Source: Paraburkholderia sejongensis (GTDB lineage: Bacteria > Pseudomonadota > Gammaproteobacteria > Burkholderiales > Burkholderiaceae). From it: a stretch of 64,000 nt of DNA. The translations under genes were made by a program, and so were the position numbers. The notes beneath the pieces were generated by a model. The model did not search any database. It was not told the DNA's origin and saw only the letters and a list, made by a program, of their open reading frames with translations. Location of the stretch: assembly GCF_020880815.1 (NCBI RefSeq), contig NZ_JAJITD010000008.1, positions 62,001-126,000 on the forward strand, read 5' to 3'. Positions 50,858-59,602 of the stretch are shown here, piece after piece (position 1 is the stretch's first letter; each line of letters begins with the position of its first letter).

Positions 50858-51859
50858 ATGTTCCATCTGATTTTCTCTTCACTCGACAGCTTCGTTTCAG
50901 CCATCCAGACATGGCTGTATGTCGACGTGGTGCAGCCGCTGCTGTTCCGTTTCAACCTGATGGACTACGACGAGGACACCTACGACGCGCTGTACTGGGT
51001 GATCGTCGGCGTGCTCGAAGTCCTCGCGATGTATGCGGTGCTGCGCCCGCTCGAGGCGCTGCGCCCGGTCGAGCGATGGGAAAGCCGCAAGGCGGTGCGG
51101 GTCGACGTGCTGTACACGTGGATCGCCAAGCTCGGCATCCTGAATCTGTTCTTCTTCTTCGCGCTGCAACCGTTCTTCGACACCGTGCAGGGCTGGCTGC
51201 GGCTGCACGGCATCGCCAATATCAGTCTCGACAATCTGTGGCCCGGCGTGACCACCCAGCCGCTCGTCACGTTCGTGATGTATCTGCTGGTGCTCGATTT
51301 TGCCGGCTATTGGTATCACCGCTGGCAGCACCGGATCGGCGTGTGGTGGGAGCTGCACGCGGTGCATCACAGCCAGCGCCAGATGTCGCTGTGGTCCGAC
51401 GACCGCAACCATCTGCTCGACAATCTGCTGCAGGCGTCGTTTTTCGCGGTGATCGCGCTGGTGATCGGCGTGCCGCCGTCGCAATTCGTCGTACTCGTCG
51501 CGATCACCAATCTCGCGCAGAGCGTGCAGCACGCGAATATCCGGCTGTACTACGGCTGGCTCGGCGAACGGTTGCTGGTGAGCCCGACCTTCCATCGCCG
51601 CCATCATGCGATCGGCTACGGCCACGAAGGGCTCAAGTACGGCTGCAACTTCGGCGTGCTGTTTCCGTGGTGGGACATGCTGTTTCGCAGCGTGTCGTGG
51701 AGCCGCGAGATGGAGCCGACCGGCATCGCCGACCAGCTCGACGGCCGCCGTTATGGCGACGGTTTCTGGGCGCAGCACTGGCTCGCGTTCGCGCGCATCG
51801 CGCGGCGCCTGGCCCCCGGCAAGCGCCACGCGTCCGGCAACGACGCCGCGGCCGTTTGA
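50858..51859 (+). CDS. sterol desaturase/fatty acid hydroxylase family membrane protein
   Basis: 333 residues with several hydrophobic helices and the di-iron histidine boxes of the superfamily: HRWQH in YWYHRWQHRIG (HX3H), HAVHHS (HX2HH), and HRRHHAIGYGH in the third cluster. These integral-membrane oxygenases hydroxylate or desaturate lipids; the substrate here is unknown, and bacteria of this group usually lack sterols, so a lipid such as an ornithine lipid, hopanoid or fatty acid is more likely. It follows the beta-propeller gene by 81 bases. Its stop codon is the first unit of an 11-bp tandem repeat. Confidence 0.9.
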   Translation: MFHLIFSSLDSFVSAIQTWLYVDVVQPLLFRFNLMDYDEDTYDALYWVIVGVLEVLAMYAVLRPLEALRPVERWESRKAVRVDVLYTWIAKLGILNLFFFFALQPFFDTVQGWLRLHGIANISLDNLWPGVTTQPLVTFVMYLLVLDFAGYWYHRWQHRIGVWWELHAVHHSQRQMSLWSDDRNHLLDNLLQASFFAVIALVIGVPPSQFVVLVAITNLAQSVQHANIRLYYGWLGERLLVSPTFHRRHHAIGYGHEGLKYGCNFGVLFPWWDMLFRSVSWSREMEPTGIADQLDGRRYGDGFWAQHWLAFARIARRLAPGKRHASGNDAAAV

Positions 51860-51922
51860 ATACCGTCTGAATCCCGCTTGAATCCCGCTTGAACCGCGTC
51901 TGAACCCCGCTTGACCCCCGCC
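51857..51922. repeat. 11-bp tandem repeat, six copies, starting at a stop codon
   Basis: Six end-to-end units: TGAATACCGTC, TGAATCCCGCT (twice), TGAACCGCGTC, TGAACCCCGCT, TGACCCCCGCC. Every unit begins with TGA. Because 11 is not a multiple of three, the array puts stops in all three plus-strand frames. The first TGA ends the hydroxylase gene. Confidence 0.92.
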
Positions 51923-52100
51923 CGACTGCCGTTTTCATCCTGTTCGGTGACCCTCGCGAGCGCGTCGTTCGGCCGTCCCAGCGGCGCGTCCGGTAGTTTA
52001 TGCTGTGCACGTTCGTGCGCACGCTCGCGCGCCCCGGCATCGCCGGCCGGCGCACCGCGCGTTTTCTTCCCTTTCGTTTCGTTCGCAGGCACTGGCTCGC

Positions 52101-52943
52101 ATGACTGATCTGTTGCGCTCGTTCGGACGCGCATTCGCAAGCGCGTTTCATCCGCGCATGCTGTGGCTGACTTTCAAACCGTTCATCGTCGCGACGGTCG
52201 GCTGGGGCATGATGCTGTGGTTCTTCTGGCAGACGCTGACCGGCGCGACCCGCGCGTGGCTCGACGACTGGTCGTTTACCGCCACGCTTTACCGCCTGTT
52301 CGACTGGCTCGGTTTTTCCGCGCTGCATGCGGTGATCGCGCCTTTCATCGTGATCGCGATGGCGATTCCGCTGATCGTCGTCACTGTGCTGTTGCTGATC
52401 GCAATGCTGTCGATGCCCGCGGTGATCCGCTTCCTCGCCGCGCGCCACTTCCCCGAGCTCGAGATGCGGCGCGGCGGAACATGGTACGGTAGCCTCGGTC
52501 AGGCGCTGTCGACCACGCTGGTCTGTCTGTTGCTGCTGGTCGTCACGTTGCCGTTGTGGCTCGTGCCGCCGTTCTTCGCGTTGATTCCGCCGCTGTTGTG
52601 GGGTTGGCTCACGTATCGGGTGATGTGCTACGACGCGCTCGCGCTCCATGCGAGCCGCGACGAACGCCGCGAGCTGGTGCGACGCCACCGCTGGCCGCTG
52701 CTGCTGATCGGCATCGTCAGCGGGCTGCTCGGTTCGGTGCCGACGCTGCTGTGGGCATCGTCGGTGTGGCTGATCGTGCTGTTCCCGGTGATCACGACGG
52801 TGACGATCTGGATTTATGCGTTCATCCTCGTGTTCTCGGCGCTGTGGTTCGGCTACTACTGCCTGCGCGCGCTGCAACGCATGCGCGCTCAGCATCAAGA
52901 CGGCGCGTATCAGGTCGCGTCGGTTTCCTATCGATCAAACTGA
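52101..52943 (+). CDS. EI24-domain membrane protein (CysZ-like)
   Basis: 280 residues with about six to seven hydrophobic helices: FKPFIVATVGWGMMLWFFW, HAVIAPFIVIAMAIPLIVVTVLLLIAMLSMPAVI, a short amphipathic loop, LVCLLLLVVTLPLWLVPPFFALIPPLLWGWL, WPLLLIGIVSGLLGSVPTLLW and VWLIVLFPVITTVTIWIYAFILVFSALWFGYYCL. The layout and the LLWGWLTYRVMCYDALA signature fit the EI24 family, which includes the sulfate permease CysZ. The transported substrate is not known. A CinA-like gene starts 11 bases after its stop. Confidence 0.82.
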   Translation: MTDLLRSFGRAFASAFHPRMLWLTFKPFIVATVGWGMMLWFFWQTLTGATRAWLDDWSFTATLYRLFDWLGFSALHAVIAPFIVIAMAIPLIVVTVLLLIAMLSMPAVIRFLAARHFPELEMRRGGTWYGSLGQALSTTLVCLLLLVVTLPLWLVPPFFALIPPLLWGWLTYRVMCYDALALHASRDERRELVRRHRWPLLLIGIVSGLLGSVPTLLWASSVWLIVLFPVITTVTIWIYAFILVFSALWFGYYCLRALQRMRAQHQDGAYQVASVSYRSN

Positions 52944-52954
52944 AGAGGGCGGCA

Positions 52955-53800
52955 ATGGCATTCGGCGTCATCATCATCGGCGATGAAATCCTGTCGGGCA
53001 GACGCGTCGACAAACATCTGCCGAAGGTCATCGAGTTGCTCGGCGCGCGCGGGCTGTCGCTGAGCTGGGCGGAATACGTCGGCGACGATCCCGAGCGGAT
53101 CACCGCAACGCTGCGGCGCACGTTCGCGTCGGGCGACATCGTGTTTTCGACCGGCGGCATCGGCGCGACCCCGGACGATCACACCCGCCAGTGCGCGGCG
53201 GCCGCGCTCGGTGTGCCGCTCGAGCTGCATCCGGAGGCGGCGAAGCTGATTCAGGAGCGCATCCGCGACATGTATCAGCCGAAGGACGGCTCGCCGCTCG
53301 ATCTCGATTCGCCGGAGAACCGTCACCGGCTGAACATGGGCACGTATCCGCAGGGCGCGGCGATCATCCCGAACGGCTACAACAAGATTCCCGGCTTTTC
53401 GATCCGCCATCACCACTTCGTGCCGGGCTTCCCGGTGATGGCATGGCCGATGATCGAATGGGTGCTCGACACGTACTACGTGCACCTGCATCACACCACG
53501 CCGCACGCGGAGAAATCACTGCTGGTGTTCGAGTTGCCGGAGTCGCGCGTGACGCCGCTGATGGAGAGAATCGAACGCGATTTTCCGGGCGTGCGGGTGT
53601 TCAGCCTGCCGAGCGTCGGCGACGCGGAGCGCGGCGGCGTCTACGCGCGGCATCACATCGATCTCGGTGTGAAGGGCGAACCGGAAGCGGTCGCGGCGGC
53701 GTTTGTCAAATTGCGCGAAGGCGTGCATCTGCTCGGCGGCGATATCGTCGAACCGGAAGCGGCGGCGGCGGCTGCGGCGGCGGGCAAGCCGCGCAGCTAG
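52955..53800 (+). CDS. CinA-like MoaB/Mog-domain protein
   Basis: 281 residues, start supported by AGAGGG three to nine bases upstream. An N-terminal MoCF-biosynthesis domain (AFGVIIIGDEILSGRRVDKHLPKVIELLGARG; DIVFSTGGIGATPDDHTRQCAAAALG) contains the GGIGATPDDxT nucleotide/pterin-binding motif, as in CinA and MoaB/MoeA. The second half is not the nicotinamide-mononucleotide deamidase domain of full CinA, so it is one of the short CinA-like proteins annotated as competence/damage-inducible protein A. The C-terminus is Ala-rich. It is 11 bases after the EI24 gene, indicating one transcript. Confidence 0.85.
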   Translation: MAFGVIIIGDEILSGRRVDKHLPKVIELLGARGLSLSWAEYVGDDPERITATLRRTFASGDIVFSTGGIGATPDDHTRQCAAAALGVPLELHPEAAKLIQERIRDMYQPKDGSPLDLDSPENRHRLNMGTYPQGAAIIPNGYNKIPGFSIRHHHFVPGFPVMAWPMIEWVLDTYYVHLHHTTPHAEKSLLVFELPESRVTPLMERIERDFPGVRVFSLPSVGDAERGGVYARHHIDLGVKGEPEAVAAAFVKLREGVHLLGGDIVEPEAAAAAAAAGKPRS

Positions 53801-54209
53801 GCGTTTAGTCACGGTGTGCCCGGGTGGGGCTGCGTCGCGTGACGTTGCCGCGGCATGTCAGCGCGGGCAAGCTGCATGCGTTCGGGATTGCGGCCGCGCA
53901 GTGAGATGCGCGCTCAGCGCGCGTTGGGTATCGGGTATTGGCTGTTGGACCGCCGCGCGCGGTGCTTGGTAAGGCAGGCAGGCTTCGCGTGAGAGAAAGG
54001 GGGCGCTTCGAGGCGCACCCGCCGCGCGACATATCAGTGTCACGGCACGCGCCGACGATGCACTCCATGTGTCGCCGGCGCATGTTGTTTCAGGCGGGGG
54101 CGGGCGGGGTTTCAGCTTCGACCACCGCGCGATGCACCGTTCCATACGACGCAGGCGGCTCGCTAGCGCTGGCGCCCGCCTTCGGCAACCGATGCGTTGG
54201 CCGCTCCGG
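53801..54209. other. intergenic region between CinA-like and rhodanese genes
   Basis: 409 bases in which I see no credible gene, RNA or repeat. The two flanking genes converge here; no canonical terminator is evident. Confidence 0.5.
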
Positions 54210-54674
54210 TCACGCCCCGATCCACGGCAAGCCGCGAAAACACCAGCCCGACACCGTCTTCCGATGCCCCTGACTGTCCTTGTCGCCTTCGAAGCCTTCC
54301 AGCAGGTCATACGCCTTCGTAAAGCCGGCCTGGGTCGCGGCGATCGCGGCGAGCTTCGAGCGCGCGGCGCTGCGGCACAGAAACAGCACCGGCGTGTCGG
54401 GCGAGGCGACCTGCGCGAGTTGCTGGACGAACTCCTGATTCGGCACCGCGCCCGGATAGCGGGTCCATTCGACGTGCGCGTATTGCCCGTCGCCGGTCAC
54501 CGGCCGGCCGACCCAGTCGAGTTCGGCGCGGGTGCGCACGTCGACGAGGCGGGTGCGCGGGTCGAGTTGCAGCAGTTCGAACGCCTCGGCGGGCGATACC
54601 GCGCCCGCGTAGGGCAGTTGATTCTCGGTGCGGCGGGCGTCCGCCTGCGCGTACAGCTGTTCAAGCGTGCTCAT
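54210..54674 (-). CDS. rhodanese-like sulfurtransferase
   Basis: 154 residues from ATG 54674, with AAGGAG eight bases upstream. It is a single rhodanese domain: SPAEAFELLQLDPRTRLVDVRTRAELDWVGRPV, then the active-site loop LFLCRSAARSKLAA with the catalytic Cys persulfide site, and a C-terminal GDKDSQGHRKTVSGWCFRGLPW segment with an extra Cys. Single-domain members move sulfane sulfur for cyanide detoxification, thiamine or molybdopterin chemistry. The physiological acceptor is unknown. Its start is divergent from glnA regulatory DNA. Confidence 0.9.
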   Translation of the reverse strand: MSTLEQLYAQADARRTENQLPYAGAVSPAEAFELLQLDPRTRLVDVRTRAELDWVGRPVTGDGQYAHVEWTRYPGAVPNQEFVQQLAQVASPDTPVLFLCRSAARSKLAAIAATQAGFTKAYDLLEGFEGDKDSQGHRKTVSGWCFRGLPWIGA

Positions 54675-54798
54675 GAGCGTCAATCTCCTTCGGACCAAAT
54701 GAATATTCTAGCGCGCGCGATGCACGCCGAATGCGGCTGTGAGCCTGCCGCGGCGGCGAACGGCGACGCTTGGCCTGACATTTCCGCGCACGTGAGGA

Positions 54799-54844
54799 TG
54801 CGCAAATCTGGTGCAATTTCGGAGAAATGCACCAAAATGGAATG
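54799..54844 (+). promoter_or_regulatory. tandem NtrC-binding sites upstream of glnA
   Basis: TGCGCAAATCTGGTGCA (54799-54815) matches the NtrC consensus TGCACYA-N3-TGGTGCA at 12 of 14 fixed positions. TGCACCAAAATGGAATG (54828-54844) matches at 10 of 14. Centres are 29 bases apart and lie about 160-190 bases before the sigma-54 promoter, as enhancer sites should. Confidence 0.8.
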
Positions 54845-54994
54845 GTCGGAGTTTTCCAAAGCGGTGAATGCACGGAACTGGTGCGTGGCGCTGCGGGCGG
54901 ATTTAGCCGGGCGTTCATTCGGGACCGGCGCACCTCGCGCAGACCCAAGCGTGACAAGGCTGTGCCGTCGCAGCGGTGGCCTGGGCGCCAAGAC

Positions 54995-55011
54995 TGGCAC
55001 GCTATCTGCTT
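54995..55011 (+). promoter_or_regulatory. sigma-54 promoter of glnA
   Basis: TGGCACGCTATCTGCTT has the invariant GG at -24 and GC at -12 with ten bases between, and matches the wider TGGCAC-N5-TTGCA consensus closely. The expected start is about 55021, roughly 125 bases before the glnA ATG. Confidence 0.85.
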
Positions 55012-55145
55012 TATTGGTGTCGATCGATTCGACCCGGCAAATTTTCCTGCCTCGCGACGCCGTTTTCGGTGGACGCGCCCGGGCGTGTCAGCTAGATTGG
55101 GCGGCGGCTGAAATCCGCCGAATTTGTTAATCCAGGAGATAGGTT

Positions 55146-56561
55146 ATGAGTAAATCCGTGGCCGACGTCATTCAACTCGTCAAAGACGAAGACGTCAAGT
55201 TTGTCGACTTCCGCTTCACCGACACGCGCGGCAAAGAGCAACACGTTTCGGTGCCGGTGTCGCACTTCGACGAAGACAAGTTTGAAAGCGGCCACGCTTT
55301 CGACGGTTCGTCCATCGCCGGCTGGAAGGGTATCGAAGCGTCGGACATGCTGCTGGTCCCCGATGCGAACACCGCGTTCATCGACCCGTTCTTCGAAGAG
55401 TCGACCCTCGTGCTGACCTGCGACGTGGTCGAACCGGCTGACGGCAAGGGCTACGAGCGCGACCCGCGCTCGCTCGCGAAGCGCGCCGAAGCGTACCTGA
55501 AGAGCTCGGGTCTGGGCGACACCGCATTCTTCGGTCCGGAACCGGAATTCTTCATTTTCGACTCGGTCCAGTGGAGCACGGATCAGTCGGGCTGCTTCCT
55601 GAAGATTGGTTCGGAAGAAGCACCGTGGTCGTCGTCGAAGGAATTCGAAGGCGGCAACACCGGCCACCGTCCGGGCACCAAGGGCGGCTACTTCCCGGTT
55701 GCTCCGGTCGACACGTTCCAGGACATCCGTTCGGAAATGTGCCTGCTGCTCGAACAGATCGGCATCCCGGTCGAAGTGCACCACCACGAAGTGGCGGGTC
55801 AAGGCCAGAACGAAATCGGCACTAAGTTCTCGACGCTGGTTCAGCGCGCCGACTGGCTGCAGCAGATGAAGTACATCATCCACAACGTCGCGCACACGTA
55901 CGGCAAGACGGCAACCTTCATGCCGAAGCCGGTCGTCGGCGATAACGGCTCGGGCATGCACGTGCACCAGTCGATCTGGAAGGATGGCCAGAACCTGTTC
56001 GCGGGCAACGGCTACGCCGGCCTGTCGGAATTCGCGCTGTTCTACATCGGCGGCATCATCAAGCACGCTCGCGCGCTGAACGCGATCACGAACCCGGGTA
56101 CCAACTCGTACAAGCGTCTCGTGCCGCACTTCGAAGCACCGGTCAAGCTCGCTTACTCGGCACGCAACCGCTCGGCATCGATCCGTATTCCGCACGTGTC
56201 GAACCCGAAGGGCCGCCGTATCGAAACGCGCTTCCCGGATCCGCTGGCGAACCCGTACCTGTGCTTCTCCGCGCTGATGATGGCGGGTCTGGACGGCGTG
56301 CAGAACAAGATTCACCCGGGCGAAGCCGCCGACAAGAACCTGTACGACCTGCCGCCGGAAGAGGATGCAAAGATCCCGACCGTGTGCGCCGGCCTCGACC
56401 AGGCTCTCGACGCACTCGACGCGGACCGCGAATTCCTGACCCGCGGTGGCGTGTTCACGGATTCGATGCTCGACGCGTACATCGAACTGAAGACGGGCGA
56501 GCTGCAGCGCTATCGTCAGGCGGTGCACCCGCTCGAATTCGAAATGTACTACTCGCTGTAA
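55146..56561 (+). CDS. glnA: glutamine synthetase type I
   Basis: Forms glutamine from glutamate, ammonia and ATP. 471 residues, class I-beta length. Landmarks: FDGSSIAGWKGIEASDMLLVPD (active-site latch), FFGPEPEFFIFD, EVAGQGQNEIG, the MHVHQSIW segment, the ATP-site NRSASIRIP, and KNLY(400)DLPPEE, whose tyrosine is the site adenylylated by GlnE in enteric bacteria. ATG 55146 has AGGAGA six bases upstream. Codon use is more biased than in neighbours, as expected for a highly expressed gene. Transcription should come from the sigma-54/NtrC promoter. It is followed by a terminator and then ntrB-ntrC. Confidence 0.98.
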   Translation: MSKSVADVIQLVKDEDVKFVDFRFTDTRGKEQHVSVPVSHFDEDKFESGHAFDGSSIAGWKGIEASDMLLVPDANTAFIDPFFEESTLVLTCDVVEPADGKGYERDPRSLAKRAEAYLKSSGLGDTAFFGPEPEFFIFDSVQWSTDQSGCFLKIGSEEAPWSSSKEFEGGNTGHRPGTKGGYFPVAPVDTFQDIRSEMCLLLEQIGIPVEVHHHEVAGQGQNEIGTKFSTLVQRADWLQQMKYIIHNVAHTYGKTATFMPKPVVGDNGSGMHVHQSIWKDGQNLFAGNGYAGLSEFALFYIGGIIKHARALNAITNPGTNSYKRLVPHFEAPVKLAYSARNRSASIRIPHVSNPKGRRIETRFPDPLANPYLCFSALMMAGLDGVQNKIHPGEAADKNLYDLPPEEDAKIPTVCAGLDQALDALDADREFLTRGGVFTDSMLDAYIELKTGELQRYRQAVHPLEFEMYYSL

Positions 56562-56627
56562 GCGGCCATCGCGCTTCGCCGGCCGGTTATGCGGCGAAGC
56601 GCCTGGTCCGACGCTCGCGATCGGTCA

Positions 56628-56655
56628 CGAAGGGACGGCGGCGCCGTCCCTTTTT
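56628..56655 (+). terminator. terminator after glnA
   Basis: AAGGGACGGC pairs with GCCGTCCCTT across a GGC loop, followed by five Ts. It would reduce readthrough into glnL-glnG, allowing them a lower level than glnA. Confidence 0.9.
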
Positions 56656-56721
56656 CGTTATGAAGCGCTGCAAAGCCGCTCTTTCCGATTTATCACCATC
56701 TCCCACCGGCCAGACTGCAAG

Positions 56722-57864
56722 ATGGTTCTGAAGAATCTGATCAAGGCAAGGAAAGGACACGAACAGACGCTGTCGGACGACGTGCAGCTGCTGAACTCCG
56801 GCCTGCTGCCGGGCTTCGAGGCGCTGCCGACGGTGGTGCTGGTGCTCGAGAAGCGCACGCTGCGGGTCGCGTTCGCGAATCCGTCGGCCGAATCGATGCT
56901 CGAAATGTCGCGCCGCCAGCTCACGCAGATGGCGTGGCCTGACATCTTCTCGAACGCCGACGAACTGGTCGCGACGATCACCGCGATCGCCGCGCACCGT
57001 TTTCATGCGACCCATCTCGACGCGGTGCTCGAACGCCCGGGCCACGAACCGCTGCACGTGCATGCGATCGTTGGCTTTCTGGAAAGCGCGCAGGACTATG
57101 TGCTGCTGGAGCTGTTCGAAAACGAGCGGCATCTGCGCACGGACCGCGAAGAGCGCATCAACGACCTGACCGCGGTCAACAAGCAGTTGATCCGCAATCT
57201 CGCGCACGAAATCAAGAATCCGCTCGGCGGCATTCGCGGCGCCGCGCAGCTGCTCGAATTTGAACTCGGCGAGCGCGAACGCGACGAGTTGCGCGAGTAC
57301 ACCCAGGTCATCATCAAGGAGTCGGACCGGCTGCAGACGCTGGTCGACCGCTTGCTGGAGCCGCACCGGCATCCGCATATCGTCGGCGACGTGAATATTC
57401 ACGAGGTGTGCGAGCGCGTGCGCCAGGTGATCCTCGCCGAGTTTCCGCGCGGCCTGACGATCGAACGCGACTACGACGTCAGCGTGCCGGACCTGCGCGG
57501 CGACAAGGAGCAGTTGATCCAGGCACTCCTGAACATCGTGCGCAATGCAGCCGAGGCGCTGCGCGAGCGCATCTCGCAGGGCGACGCAAAGATCGAATTG
57601 CGCACCCGCATCGCGCGCAAGATCACCATTTCAAAACGCTTGTGCAAGCTGGCATTGGACTTGCATGTGATCGATAACGGCCCGGGCATTCCGGAAGAGA
57701 TTCGCGACCGCATCTTCTATCCGCTTGTGTCGGGGCGCGAGGACGGCAGCGGTCTGGGTCTGACGCTCGCGCAGACCTTCGTGCAGCAGCATGAAGGTCT
57801 GATCGAAGTGGACAGCCGGCCGGGCCATACCGAGTTTCAGATTCTGCTGCCGCTCGACTACTGA
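56722..57864 (+). CDS. glnL: nitrogen regulation histidine kinase NtrB
   Basis: 380-residue soluble kinase/phosphatase that phosphorylates NtrC when nitrogen is short and is controlled by PII. It has an N-terminal PAS domain (about 25-135, ALPTVVLVLEKRTLRVAFANPSAESML), a dimerisation helix with NLAH(162)EIKNPLGGIRGAAQLLE, and an ATPase domain with NIVRNAAEAL, DNGPGI and GSGLGLTLAQ. There is no membrane segment, as usual for NtrB. It lies 160 bases after glnA, past a terminator, and 34 bases before glnG. The start MVLKNLIKARK at 56722 has no strong Shine-Dalgarno. Confidence 0.96.
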   Translation: MVLKNLIKARKGHEQTLSDDVQLLNSGLLPGFEALPTVVLVLEKRTLRVAFANPSAESMLEMSRRQLTQMAWPDIFSNADELVATITAIAAHRFHATHLDAVLERPGHEPLHVHAIVGFLESAQDYVLLELFENERHLRTDREERINDLTAVNKQLIRNLAHEIKNPLGGIRGAAQLLEFELGERERDELREYTQVIIKESDRLQTLVDRLLEPHRHPHIVGDVNIHEVCERVRQVILAEFPRGLTIERDYDVSVPDLRGDKEQLIQALLNIVRNAAEALRERISQGDAKIELRTRIARKITISKRLCKLALDLHVIDNGPGIPEEIRDRIFYPLVSGREDGSGLGLTLAQTFVQQHEGLIEVDSRPGHTEFQILLPLDY

Positions 57865-57898
57865 CTTCACAAGCACTCAAGACTTCTGACCGACCTAT

Positions 57899-59437
57899 AT
57901 GAAGCCGATCTGGATAGTAGACGACGATCAATCGATTCGCTGGGTGCTGGAAAAAGCGCTCGCCCGCGAAAACTTCGCGACCCGCAGCTTCGCGAACGTG
58001 CGCGAAGCGTCGGCCGCGCTCGATCACGACAGCCCACAGGTGCTGGTCTCCGATATCCGGATGCCTGGCGGCTCCGGGCTCGAACTGCTGCAGACCGTGC
58101 GCGACAAGGTGCCGGGGCTGCCGGTCATCATCATGACCGCGTTCTCCGATCTCGATAGCGCGGTAGCCGCGTTTCAGGGCGGTGCGTTCGAGTATCTCGC
58201 CAAGCCGTTCGACATCGACAAGGCGGTCGAGTTGATCCGCCGCGCGGTCGACGAAAGCATGCGCGGCGAGCAGACCGTCGACGAGCGTGTTGCCGAGGCG
58301 CCCGAGATGCTCGGTCAGGCGCCGGCGATGCAGGACATGTTTCGCGCGATCGGGCGGCTGTCGCATTCGGCGGCGACCGTGCTCATTACCGGCGAATCAG
58401 GCACCGGGAAGGAACTGGTCGCGCGGGCGTTGCACCGACATAGCCCACGCGCGAACGGTCCGTTCATCGCGCTCAATACCGCGGCGATTCCGAAGGATCT
58501 GCTGGAGTCCGAACTGTTCGGCCACGAGCGCGGCGCGTTCACCGGCGCGCAGGCGATGCGCCAGGGGCGCTTCGAGCAGGCCGAGAACGGCACGCTGTTT
58601 CTCGACGAAATCGGCGACATGCCGTTCGATCTGCAGACGCGCCTGTTGCGGGTGCTGTCGGACGGGCAGTTCTATCGGGTCGGCGGCCACAATCCGCTGC
58701 GCTCGAACGTGCGGGTGATCGCGGCGACCCACCAGAACCTCGAATCGCGCGTGCGTCAGGGGCTGTTTCGCGAAGACTTGTATCACCGGCTCAACGTGAT
58801 CCGGCTGCGGCTGCCCGCGCTGCGCGAGCGCAGCGAGGACATTCCGTTGCTCACGCGCCACTTCCTGCAAAAGAGCGCGCGCGATCTCGGCGTCGAGCCC
58901 AAGCGCGTGTCCGACGAGGCGCTCGCGTATATGGCCGCGCTGCCGTTTCCGGGCAACGTGCGGCAACTGGAGAATCTCGCGAACTGGCTGACCGTGATGG
59001 CGCCCGCGCAGACGATCGAGATCAAGGATCTGCCGCCCGATCTCGGGCCGGCGTCGGTGGGCACGAGTGACCTGTCCGCCAGTGCGAATGCGGTCGCGGC
59101 GCCGGACGGCACGGCGCTGAACGGCGCTGCGTCGCTGGGCGGCGTGGGCCTCGGTGCGGGGGGCGCGGTGCATCCGCTGGGCGCGTCGGCGGTTTCGGCG
59201 GCGGCGGTCGCGAGCGCGCTGAGCGCGTGGGAAGGCGGCTTGCGCACCGAAGTCGCGCGGATGCTGCGCGAAAACGCGGCCGACGTGATGGACGAACTGG
59301 CGCGCCGCTTCGAGGCGGCGGTGATTCGCGAGGCGCTCGACTTCACGCGCGGCCGCAAGGTCGAGGCGGCCGAGCGGCTGGGGATCGGCCGCAATACGAT
59401 CACGCGCAAGATTCAGGAACTGCATCTCGAACCGTGA
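57899..59437 (+). CDS. glnG: nitrogen regulator NtrC (sigma-54 activator)
   Basis: 512 residues in three parts. A receiver domain carries VDDD (7-10) and phospho-acceptor Asp52 in VLVSDIRMPGG. The AAA+ central domain has Walker A GESGTGKELVARALH, the sigma-54 contact loop GAFTGAQ, FLDEIGDMP (Walker B) and REDLYHRLNVIRLRLP. A Fis-type helix-turn-helix sits at the C-terminus (REALDFTRGRKVEAAERLGIGRNTITRKIQEL). A long Gly/Ala-rich linker (about 380-440) is an insertion relative to E. coli NtrC (469). It should bind the two sites upstream of glnA. It follows glnL by 34 bases. Confidence 0.97.
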   Translation: MKPIWIVDDDQSIRWVLEKALARENFATRSFANVREASAALDHDSPQVLVSDIRMPGGSGLELLQTVRDKVPGLPVIIMTAFSDLDSAVAAFQGGAFEYLAKPFDIDKAVELIRRAVDESMRGEQTVDERVAEAPEMLGQAPAMQDMFRAIGRLSHSAATVLITGESGTGKELVARALHRHSPRANGPFIALNTAAIPKDLLESELFGHERGAFTGAQAMRQGRFEQAENGTLFLDEIGDMPFDLQTRLLRVLSDGQFYRVGGHNPLRSNVRVIAATHQNLESRVRQGLFREDLYHRLNVIRLRLPALRERSEDIPLLTRHFLQKSARDLGVEPKRVSDEALAYMAALPFPGNVRQLENLANWLTVMAPAQTIEIKDLPPDLGPASVGTSDLSASANAVAAPDGTALNGAASLGGVGLGAGGAVHPLGASAVSAAAVASALSAWEGGLRTEVARMLRENAADVMDELARRFEAAVIREALDFTRGRKVEAAERLGIGRNTITRKIQELHLEP

Positions 59438-59467
59438 TGGCCCGCGTGAGTTGAAGCGGCAGGCGAG

Positions 59468-59497
59468 GGCGGCTCAGGCCGCCTTCGTCGTTTTTGC
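59468..59497 (+). terminator. terminator of glnL-glnG
   Basis: GGCGGC and GCCGCC pair over TCAG, followed by TTCGTCGTTTTT. The T-run is interrupted, so it is moderate. Confidence 0.65.
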
Positions 59498-59602
59498 GGT
59501 TCACGCTCGCGTCGACTGCCGCGCCGCGCGGCTCGCCGCTCCTTCCCACGGCCCGTGCCGCGCGCAACAGGCATAATCGACGCTGTTCCGATCCTACAGC
59601 CG

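Noticed and set aside
55092..56528. A 478-codon minus-strand frame opposite glnA
   Set aside because: glnA is certain on the other strand; the frame overlaps its ribosome site and lacks motifs.
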